Source of the DNA: Acanthococcus lagerstroemiae
Taxonomy: Eukaryota; Arthropoda; Insecta; Hemiptera; Eriococcidae
Assembly (NCBI GenBank): GCA_031841125.1
Contig: CM063108.1
Coordinates: 73,504,344-73,568,343, forward strand
Direction of reading: 5' to 3'
Length of the DNA stretch: 64,000 nt
Within the stretch, counting starts at the first letter, position 1. The number at the start of each line of letters is the position of its first letter. The notes beneath the pieces were generated by a model that was given only the letters and a program-made list of their open reading frames with translations, searched no databases and was not told the origin of the DNA. This document shows, piece after piece, positions 35,227 to 47,200 of this stretch. The position numbers and the translations under genes are program-made.

Positions 35227-38200
35227 TATTATTATTATTATTATTATTATTTGTGCCCCCTCCCTCTCCCCTCGACAGGTACCCGAAGGTCCCAATAATG
35301 GTGAGGGGCAGTACAGAATGGAAAAATAAAAACAAAAACTAAAACTAAAACTAAACTATAGAGGGGAAGAGGTTGGCACCGGGACAGACATATGGGATCG
35401 GCTGCGAAGAGGGTCCAAGGTCACCACCGAGGGGCCGAAAAATTGAGGGGTTTAATAGCCAAGGCGTGTACGAGTATACCAATAGCCTGAAATGCGCATG
35501 GGAGCACTACAAGGGAAACGGACCTCTATCCTACATCTTTTGCAGTACCCGCCTGCTAACAGAGCCAATGTACTGGCCTCTAAATATGTAAAATAAGTCA
35601 ATCGTAGGATCACTACGACTAACATTATTATGCAGAGCAAGGGTTTTTCGTATCACTGATGATGAAATCCCCCCCCCCACGTATCAAATAATTCTGAAGT
35701 TCTTCCACTAAAGGATGGAACCCTAAATCGAATGCTTGCCAAAATCGTGGGACATAATATCCTATTGTTGAGAATGACTCTTAGAAATATTAGTTTTGCT
35801 AAGCTTCTTCTATTTTCTAGGCTCAAAATCTCAAACCCAACCAGAAGTTTATTAGAAGTGATGTCAGAAGGACAGTACATGAAAAATTACAAAATAGGTA
35901 TTATTTTAAAAAACTTTTTTGAAATTTTTCAATTTTATTAATACTTTTTTGAGTTGTATGGTCCCAAATAATGGTAGAGAATTCGAAAATTGATCAAACA
36001 AATGTAGTATACAATATTTTCACAATTTCAAAATGTTTATGTTTTTCATTTGTTTTTATAAAACCAACTATTTTTTTACATTTCAAGGATATGTACTCGA
36101 TATGCAAGTTGAACAATAGTTTTGAGTCTAATGTAACTCCCAAATTTTTCACAGAACTCACGCTTCGTAGTGGCACCTTTTTATTTTATAGTTAAATGAG
36201 ATAGGCCTTCTTCGTCCTCGTAAAACTTATTTTTCACATTTACTAAATTTGAAAGGTAATGAATTATTGCCGCTCCACTGAGTTATCAAGTCAAGGTCAT
36301 GCTGCAGCTTGGTACAGTCGTTTTCAGAAGTTCTCATTTTATACTATCATCTGCATATTATATGGGTAGCACTACTGAACAAAATGAAATTTGTTGTTTG
36401 CACAACGCATTTAAGGAGGTGATTCTTGAGTACTTTTCAACGCTGAATACAGTGCCGTCGGCCGTTTTTCTCTATCACGTCTAGTTTTTCTCATCAAAAA
36501 CTATAAAAAATTCAACTAAATGTGTTCAAAAAGAGGTTTAGGAACTGAATGTGGTCATACTGATTCGTGTTGTTGTGTTGCGGTCGTGTGTAGTGGTGTG
36601 TATTCCGTCTGTTTGTTTTCTGTTATTGTGGTCTGATAACACTGATAATATCAGTCAGTGGTACCGCTTATTCCAATGCAAAAACAAAATGGAAACGAAT
36701 TTCAGTCGTTCAGAACTCCGAATCGTGACGTGATAGAGAAAAATGGGTCGCAGTATCGTGTTCAGCGTTAAAAAGTACCTCAGAATCACCTGTCGAAGTG
36801 CATTGTGCAAAATAGTTGTTCAATAGTGTAGTAAGACATACGAGTATGGAATCATTTCTGCAATGACTAAAGCGACGCAGTGCGTATTTGTATTATGATA
36901 GGCCAGTGCAGCGAAGAAACTACTTCTTATTCAATTTACAACGCAACATGAAAAATCTTGTTTACGGCGTCTCAGTGTAGTAAAGCGTATTCAGCGCGTT
37001 TCTTATTCTTTCAAAAGGATGACGATGGAATAATTGGCGGGGAAAATGTCCGAAGATTTTCGAAGAATTTCATCAAAGAATTATTATTATTATTATTATT
37101 ATTTTTTTTTTTTGGAGGGGGGGGGGAGAGAATCCGATAATTTTCGAAGGAACTTCAACGAAAATCTTCAGAAAAAATTTCTTGTTCTCCGAAAAATTTC
37201 ATCAAAATTTATCGAGAAAATTTTTTGGTAATTTTTGAAGAATTTAAGAGGGACGGTTTTCAAAGGATTTTATCATGAAGAATTTCATAGAAAATATTCG
37301 GGGAAAAACTCTAGCAGTTTCTAAAGAATTTTATCAACAATCTTCAGGTAAAATGTTCTGCGAAGAACTTCATCGAAAATCTTCGGGAAAAATCTCCGAT
37401 GACTTTTAAGGAATGTTATCGGTAATTTTTGGAAACAAATACCGATAATTTCCGAAGAATCTTTTCAAAAATCTAATTTTTCAAAGAATTTTTTTTTGAA
37501 ATCTTCCGCAGAATTTTCGGATGATTTTGAAGGATTTCGTAGGAAATATTCGAGGAAAAACTCTGACGGTTTTTGAAGACATTTATCTACAATCTTCAGG
37601 CAAAATGTTCTCTGAAGAATTTCATCGAAAATCTTCGTGAAAAATCTTCGGAAAAATGATGACTAGGAATTTTATCAGAAATTGTTGGAGAAAAAGTTCC
37701 GATAATTTCCGAAGCATCACTTCAGAAATCATTAGGAAAAATTTCCAATGCTTCCACAGAATTTCTTTAAAATTCTTTGAGAAAATTTTCCAATAATTTT
37801 TAAAGAATTTCGTAGGAAATATCCGGGGGAACTCTGATGGCTTTGAAGAATTTTATGGAAAATCGTCAGAGAGAATAATGTTCGATGATCTCCGAATAAT
37901 TTTATCGAATATCTTCGGAAAATTTTCAACAATTTTTAAGGAACTTCATCGGAAATTTTTACGAAATTTTTAGAAAAAATTTCCGATAATTTCCGAAGAA
38001 CCTCATAGGAAATCATTGGAGAAACATCCAATGTTCTCCAAAAAATTTCATCAAAATTCTTCGAGAAAATTTTCCGATGATTGATTTTTGAAGAATTTCA
38101 TGGAAATACTCGAGAAATACTACGATGGTTTTTGAAGAATTTTATAAACAATGTTCAGGAACAATATCCGATGATTTCAAGGAATTTTTCGGAAATTTTT

Positions 38201-41200
38201 GGAGAAAAATTCCAATAATTTTCAAAGAATTTTATAGGAAATCTTTGGGAAAAATTTCATCAAAATTCTTCGAGAAAATTTTCCGATGACTTTGGAAAAA
38301 TTTCATGGGGAATATTTAGGAAAAAAACTTCAGGAAAAAATCTCCGACGATTTAAAAAAAAAATTATCGGGAATTTTTGGAGAAAATTCCGATAATTTAT
38401 GAAGAATCTCATCGAAAATATTTTTAAAAATTTCCACTATTTTTAAAAAAAATTTCATCAAAATTCTTCGAAAAACTTTTCCAAAAAGTATTAAGAATTT
38501 CGTAGGATTTTTTTTCCACAAAAATTTCCAATGAAATTCTTTGAGAATCATCGGAGATTTTTTCCGAGGATCTTTGATGAAATTCTTTAGAAAACATTTT
38601 TTCTGAATATTGTTGATAAAATTCTTCAATAGCCGTCGAAGTTTTTCCCCCAAATATTTCCTATGAAATTCTTCAAAAATTATCGGAAAATTTTTCCGAA
38701 GACTTGAAGAAACTCTTTGGAAAACATTGGAAATTTTTGGTGCCGTTCGAATATGCTATCTATCTACGGACTATTGTCATCTACCACGGATAGAGTGTTG
38801 TTGTAGTATGCAATCTACTATTTTAAAACATTATGTAGAATTAGGAAACGCAAAATTAAATTCGCAGTTTTACTTGTTGCATTTTGATGAAAAATTATAT
38901 CTTCTAGAGGGGGGGAGGCAATAGTTACATAAGGCTTAACAAGCCAAAACAAGGCTTGAGGGATAAAAATCGCGCATGAAGCTGGACATACTCTTTTTCG
39001 TTGATAATTGGACGCTATTCAGCAAAAATGGAACCAACTAGCAAAATCCGCTTTTTGAGAACACGTGATTCGAAGTTAAGTTCAAGAGCCATATAGAAAC
39101 TATATGACATAGCGTTTACTGATAAGCTTTTCTCAATGTGAGTACACATTTTTGAAACGGGGGCCCAATTTTGGAAAATTCTACTTTTTACGCTCTTTCC
39201 CACGATACTAATAACTCATTTTGCTTACAAATAATTGGTTCGTTCCCTTTTGCTGAATAGCGTTCAATTAAGCTTGATATTTCTGTAAGTATACTAGCCA
39301 AGGATACACTAGCACGCCTCATGCCGATAAGCAGGATCTGCGTATTAAAATCTTTTAGCAACATTTCGCAGTAGCCGAAGGAAACGCTGACCAAGGAAAG
39401 GTTTTTGTTACTGTTTTATTGGGTTACTGCATTGTTTATCACAACCCTGACGATAGGGGGGGGGGCAATATTTTTAGAAGGCCTGAATTTCAACGTTTAC
39501 GGCTATATCATACTGTAAATCAAATCAGCGACCACTCCTTATACCATGAAAGAAACCTCCGTAACTTATAATTTTTCACCATCTGAGAAAAGAACAAAAT
39601 GAACTAGAAGGAGACGAGGCCCGAAGAAACTCCCCCTCCCCCCTCCCCGACCCTCTATTTATCTCTAAGAGGCTGGTTTATCTGCGAGTAGTAGATCGCA
39701 TACTAGAACAAACGTACTACCCGCGATTTGGTAAATAGCATATCAGAACAGAAAAACGACTGGTAGATAGCATATTAGAACAGCACCAAAATTTTTTCGA
39801 AGACTTTCGAAGAGATCCTTCAGAAATTATAGGAATTTTTTCTCCGAAAATTTTCGATGAAATTCCTTTTGGAAATTTTCCCCGAAGATTATTTCATCAT
39901 TTTGCAAGAATAAGAGACGCACCGAATTACGCTTCACTTATTACGACGCTGTAAACGAAATTTTTGATGCTGCGTTTTAAACTGCATAACCCTGTATATA
40001 CATATACATATACATATACATAAAACGGACGGTTCGGTAGTCGGTACTATGTTTTACAAACATCGACAATGATTATTGTACATCTAAGAAATTAAAAGAG
40101 AGGGACCAATATAGTATTACGCATAGTATGCTTCCTCCAATTCAGCATTATCACTGATATTACGCAATTTTATATTGTACGATACAGCTCTTGAATACTG
40201 GAACAAATTACGATCAACTTTGCACTTCTCGCACTGTTGTACTACATTCTTGGTTCATTCTGTCCTTTTTTCGTCGGGTGTTTCACATTTGAGTGGCCCT
40301 CATTCAACTGAGTTACGAGTACCTCATTCACATTTTTGGTCTCTGTGAATATGTTTCGAAAATTTTCATAAATATGGAAGCGTGGTGAGTGGCAATCAAG
40401 TTCTGAAATCACGAGTGCCATCCCTCGACTACATTATTCGTTCACTCGTCACCTTGCAGAACTATATTGTATACGTTCCATACTTCCGGAGGACAGCCGC
40501 ACATGACGGCAATTGGTGCAGCACTTAAGACACCCCATCTTTCCATGCAAGTAAGCAGATTGGACCAATTGTTTTTGGACAAGTGTCTTCTGAACGAAAA
40601 GACGCTGGACGAAAAAAGTTGAATCAACTGTCCCTGGACAAAATATTTTAGACGAACTGTCGCTGAACAAAAAATGTCTCTGGACGAACTGCCACAAAAT
40701 CTTTTCCCGATAATATAATTCATTTACTGTTCAACTAAGCGTGGCACCGCGGTCCGAGACTTTGAAAATATGGGCACTGCCGGAATGATTTATGAAATTG
40801 AAACATAATGAAACTGTGGGTGGTGAATGCATCCGAACTCGTGATTTTCCTATTTTAGCCTGAATTTTTCCGGTAATGCTTGCATTTTTGAGATCTCGAA
40901 CTATTGTGGAGCACTTCGTTTCGTTTTACCGACCCCCCTTCGATATTTCGCCCTCAAAATAAGGAACACGTAAAACTTACGTAAACACGAGAATACAGAC
41001 CAACCAACCCACCTGTTTACATCCGGAAAACATGAAAGCGTCCACTTCGTTATGCTCGATACAAATATCGAACGACATCAACTGCTGCGAGTTATTCTGT
41101 AGCTCCAAGCTCATTGGTAACGGAGTTCGTACCCAACTAGGCGACGAAATATCGACGTCAACGCGCAATGGTAACGTTTCTACTTTCATTTGCGGTAACT

Positions 41201-44200
41201 GTACTTCGGTGCATACAATCGACGACGTTCCTTCGTCGGCTTCTCTGCAGGAAACATACAATCTCGAATTATTAAAAAGGGCGAATTTTTGCCGATTCAC
41301 TCGCAATCGATTTTGCTGACCAACAAATCTTCACCTCTTCCAATATATCAAAAACAATCCTAACGCAACGCCGTTTTTATCGGACGAATTTTTCATGGTG
41401 AATGAGATAACTTCGGCGCCCACTTCCTTGTTTCTTAACACTCGGCCCTTCAAGTATGAAGTGTACAGGTTAGCGTTCCAATCGACATGATCATCCTGAA
41501 ATCAAAATTGAGATCGGATCAAGCAAGTTTTACTTCGATTCGAAACGGTGGGTTGAATTAAGACAAAATATGCAAAGGGAAAGGGCAAGCACGGTGGTCT
41601 ACTTTCGAAGGAAGGCGATCACATATCGGATTTTCTTTTAATTTCTTTTTTTCTTCAAATGGCATAGTCAAATTGGAATCACGCTATATGAATACTACAT
41701 TTCACACAAATGATACTTTTTTCTCTTACTCCTTACAAGTTTCACGTTGGTAACTGCATCAGATTCAAAATTAGTAATATATTATTCGGAATATTCACAA
41801 CTATGATCAATACACGTACTTAAGATGACCACGGTTAAGGCTGTTTATAGTATAAATTGCAACAAGTGCAAGAAGCGCAGATTCACCAGACTCGTGAAGT
41901 GAACAAGGAAAACCGATACGAGGAATATTACGAATCATATTTCCGCATTTGTGAAGAACTGAAAAACATAGACGTAATTCCTTGAAAACAGCCACATTTT
42001 GACAAAGTGTAATTTAGGTTTTAAAAACTTGATTTTTCAACATTCTTTGAGAGGAATAAATTACTTATCCTGGAGAGTATTGATACTATTAGGCTCAATT
42101 CATCACCAAGAAGGAGGGGTTAAGAGCAATTCAAAATCCATCAGCTACGGCTGTGGAAACCCCACCGGCATGGTTAAACACGGCTATGGAAATTCCACCG
42201 ACATAGTTAACCACGGATATGGAAATTCCACCGGCATAATTAGCCACGACCATGGAAACAGCAGAAGAAATCTCGAACATTACATCTTTCTCTGACCGAC
42301 ATGGTTAACCACGATCATGGAAACAACATAGGAATTCTCGAAAATTACTTAAAGCACTTAACGCGCTCCGAATGAAAGGTAAGCTGAAATACTTTTGGAA
42401 TCCTATCATCGACTGCTCTCGTTAATAATTCAAACAAGTTACACTAACAAGAGAAAAACACTTTCACCTCTATAATTTGAAAAAAAATAAATAAAAATAA
42501 TCAGGTAAATGAAATTTTTGAATGATTAGAATAACTGATTTATTTTTTGGAACCTTTTTAGCCGCAAATAGTATGGCTTCCTTTTCCCACCAAAGCACCT
42601 CTGTTCCTCAAAGGGCCATATATCTAGGTATAGCAAACGTACACAAGAACTGTCATTTTGTCAGAGGAACATTTCATCTTTCGTTGTTATGTCATAAGTA
42701 GAGCTCGGATTTTTATAATTTGTCATGTTTTCCTACATTGGAGAAGATCGCATATATCGTGTAGATCTTTGCGAATCATAACATTCTGAGTAAAATGAGC
42801 CCAATTTGATAGCGCATATTTTGCATATTTTGACACTTTTTTTCATTTTTCAGCCATATTTTGGAAATTTTGGCCAAATTTTTTTTTTCAAACCATTTCT
42901 TTGCCATCAGGAGATTTTTGGAGCTGAATTTTGATGTACCTGAAAGTCATCTGATGATGAAATATTGTTCCAGCGGAATTAATTGAAATAAAATCGAAAA
43001 CATTTAACCTCTTTCTTTCTAATTGTTTAATTTTCTGCACACTTCTGTTTTAAAAAATGACCTTCAAATTAAAAAATCCTTTCAAAAGATACCCATATCG
43101 ATGTTGCATAAAAGTATATTTTTGCCAAATAAGCGCATATTTTGTCATATTTTGACGAAAATAAATGCATGTTCTATGGGCATAAAACAATTTTTTAAAC
43201 ACATGAAAATCCGAGCTCTAGTCATAAGTTTGGTCATTTTATTTTTTCATGGTTTTATTATGTCTTGACAAAATTATTTTCTCATAATTGTCTTTCTTTT
43301 TATCATGTTACTTAGCATAGTCTACTATCAACTGAACTGCAATGTCGCTTAGCATAATCTGTTATCAATTATCATGTCATTTAGCATAGTTTATCATTTA
43401 ATCGTTGACGAAATGCCATAACATAATTTTATTGTTACTTTGTTTGGTCATTGTATTCCTTTTTTTACGTCACTGACGAAGCGGTACTGACAAAAAACTG
43501 TGAAAGGTTTTATCATACTAACAAAATTTTGAAAATTCAATTATCATTTTGTCATTTTGTTTTATAATGTCTCATAACACTGTTATGTTCTTCTACCGCT
43601 TTTCTAATTTACTCCCAACCCGAGCCTTGGGATCCGTTCTTTCGAGCATTACCGCAGAGATGTCGGGGAGCCGGTTAGGGCTATCTTAGCCCTCTTCCCT
43701 TCTTGCCGAAAAGCCGGCCTAGGTCGAAATGTAGCGAGTGGCTAAGTGGGCTCGAACCCGGGACCTCCGGATTTTGAGACCAGCGCGCTATCCATTCGGC
43801 CACTAGTTGCCCACGTCGGTGAAGAAAATTTTTTATACTACGTCCGTGGAAACAGAGTTGAAATTTTGAGATAATACAGTATTAAATAACTTTACTAATC
43901 TATATTATTTGCGGCATTTTTAGGTCACACGAGTCAGCTTTGCCGAACAACACACGCCGGTGGAGACGCGAACTTGTAAATTTGGGAAAATTTTATGGAA
44001 ATGTCTTGCCCGAACGACTCGATTGATATTATTACGAAATTTCATAGAAGCATCGTGTACATACCACAAAAATAAAGCCATTCAGCCAATGAGACATCTG
44101 ACAAGAAAACCCTTCCTTTCGCCTAAAGGGAGCGGCGATTGCGCCCTGTACAGCCCTCAAGTACCTCGAGCTGTGGTTCGATGGGGAACTGAACTTCCAA

Positions 44201-47200
44201 GAACACGCTAGGAGAAAGCTTTGAGGAATCTTAAATGAGTCTTGAGGTGTCTTGAACAAGAAGTATAGAAGAATCATCAGAAATTTCAATTAAGTCCTGA
44301 AGAGTTTTAAAACAGTTTAGGAGTCTTACAAGAGAGTCTCAAACATATCTGACCAGAGTCTAAAATGAGCACTGAGGAATCTTAGCAAGCTCAAACGAGT
44401 CTCAAGGTCTTATACGAATCCTGAAATCTTGGAAAATCATGAAAGAGTTTAACAACATATAATTATGCCTTGAAGTTTTAATCAAGTATAAAAGACCTAA
44501 GGAGCTGTAAAAGAGTATTGAACAGTCTCAGCGAATCCTAGAAATTCTGGGATAATCTTGACACTTCCCAAACAACCATTGAAGCATTTTACATACTTTC
44601 ACGGACGGTTTACCCCATACTCTTTAAGAGATAAAAACTGAATAGAATTGCAAGAACCATTAGAAATTTTCAAAAAATTATTGGTCAGTAAACCATCGAG
44701 TTGAAAACATATGATAAGTAACACAACCTGAGACCATTCTGTTTTTACATAATCTAAATTGCCTCTTCCACGACTACTTCTTACATCCGTCATTACAGTA
44801 AGTACTATAACCTTATTACGGCTAGTCTACCAAAACTGCAACACCTTATACACTTCGATTTTGAAAAGACTTCAACGTTTGAACGACTATTTTTTTTCTT
44901 GCATCAGTAAACCGGAGAGGGAGGAGGGATACTGAACAAGTCGTCCAACCAATCGTTTCGTACTCGATTTGACTTTTTTGAAACTACTTCGTTACAAATA
45001 TCGATTCATTCGGAACTAAATATTCCCAATATCCAGTAGTTAACGTTCTTGTAATCTAAACGGCTCGCAATTTTTCACGAACACCCGTACAACCATAGAA
45101 TAACAACGTACATACGAACCAGCAATTTAAATTGCGTGTTTTCGACGTACAATGGCCACGGCGAAACGCAGTCTACTTGCATTCGCATCAGTACCGGTTG
45201 ATCGACGTAGATTTTTGAAAGATGCTCGCATTTAGGTGACAGGAACGAGGCGGTAATTTCGAAAACGTTTACGCAGTCAAGTTTCACTGTTTCTTCTTTA
45301 GCACACGACATCACTTCTCCGGCTAAGTTCACGGTATTGTATACGACCTAGTTGGACACATCGAAGCAGCTGAGAACAAAAGTTGAGAAAACGAAGAGGT
45401 ACTATTACTGGTTCGAGTACCCCAAACGCTATCTTACCCTGAAGGTAACGTTTTTCAAGTCCACCGTGCTAGTTTTGAAGAACCAAGTTTTATTAATGAC
45501 CGCGTCAACTGGAATGTCGCCTAATGGTATGACACACGGTAACTGACAGGCGACTCCGTCGATGCTCTCGTATACTTCAGCTAGAGGAGAAGATGAGAAT
45601 TACAATCAACTATCAAGTTAGAAAAGTTATCGAGGAAGTATACTCAGGGACGTACCGACAGGGGGGCAGGGGGGAACCTTACACCCTAGGAATTTTTCAC
45701 TCAGCAGCGGGGAAAATTTACCATTTCAGTCAGGCGAGTTGGGAAAATCCAACAAGTTATTTTTTTGTTTATTTTACTTTGATACTTGGGGATTCTGAGT
45801 TGAGTGAGTTGAGATTTTCACAATTTTACCCCCCCCCCCCTCTTGGAAAAACTCTTCAGCACGTCCCTGAGTATACTTATGGTTTCAGGCTAGAAGAACA
45901 CTTCGAAGGAATGGTTTATCATTCCAGTGCTTCTAGCTAAAGTCATGCATTGGATACTCGATTCATTAGAAAGATCTCACCCATACTTTTGAACACAGAT
46001 TCGAACCCGTCTGTGCTGACTCTTATGGGTGATATGTCATTCGAATAACTCAAATATCCAGCCAATGCGAGACTCTGCTAAGACTCGTATCACTACAAAT
46101 CCTTTTTGCCCTTCTCCCTCTAGCTAAACAAAATTCTTACAGTAACTTACTCGTAAAGTTTTTAATGCTACCGGCGATCGGCTCAGAAGGCGACGGCGTT
46201 GAAAGTGGCATATTTGAAAACGAAGGCGACAGCGTTACATACATAATGCACTCCTTCGCTGTCGACGTTTCTTTGTTCCCAACTATAACATTCATCTTAT
46301 ACCATTCACCCACCAAGCTAGGCGGTTTGTGTTCAATCGACAGTTGCAACTTGGAAACTTTCAACTTAACCTGAACTGTAAGTTTGGATTCCAATCGCAT
46401 AAAACTGGAATGCATTTTCGACGATAACCTGAAAACAAGTTCATAGAAGCTTACTGGAATGTGTGTGATAGAAGCTCAAAATACTAGCAAAATTTTTCAA
46501 ACCATTTATACGGTGCTATGAAGTTTCGAGCCGTCACTTCATGAAAATTTAAGCACAGAGAGAATACAGGGTGTCGACCAGAGGCTTGAAATAAAATTCC
46601 CGTATATTTTCAAGTTATTGGTGAGGTAATTTTGAAGTTTTCTGAAGTTTATTTTTATATTATACACACAGAGCGCCTTTATCGATTGCTTGGGCCGATT
46701 TCCCGTATCGATTCTGAAATTTCTGAAATTTCCGTATATTTCCCGCATTTTTACCGAGTCCCTGAAATTCCTGTACATTTCCCGGATTTCCCGCATCGGT
46801 CGACACCCTGGAATACTACAAATGTTACTAACATCAAGTGTGAGTCTTTTCTCTCAAGGATATCCGATTCGCTGCAAATTCCAGAAAACCGTAAATTGAT
46901 GATTCGATCATCGTCATTCTTGCTACCCAGAGTCAACGAGACGTACTTCAACTGAAAATAAAAGCACGGTGATAATACAACTACTCTAGTTTTCGTATAG
47001 AACACCAACATCAATCAACGTCCTTTTTCACTCCACCGAAAATGAAACCGAGAGGGACTCTGAATACGGTCAGAGTGCCTAACGAAGACTCCGAGTACTT
47101 ACTTGAATTTCGTTACCTATGTCGGAAGCAAAAGGTACGAACGAGAACGGAATGCATTTGATTTCGTTTGGATTCAGTTGCACCATATTTAGCTTTTCGT

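Noticed and set aside
38330..38653. 107-codon Lys/Phe/Ile-rich minus-strand frame
   Set aside because: It is a translation of the AT-rich tandem motif of the foldback-like arm.
41245..41306. Upstream extension of TRAPPC11 exon 18 on the minus strand
   Set aside because: The acceptor CTGCAG at 41245-41250 gives exact phase and family alignment (YWKR then EADEG). The extension matches nothing in the family, and the other acceptor runs into a stop.
45352..45546. Plus-strand frame in the TRAPPC11 exon 15/16 region
   Set aside because: It is the complement of exon 15, which is fixed by phase and by family similarity.
46822..46834. Read-through of TRAPPC11 exon 13 into the MITE at 46567-46810
   Set aside because: The donor GTTAGT at 46832 gives correct phase into exon 14. 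The open frame beyond it is transposon sequence.
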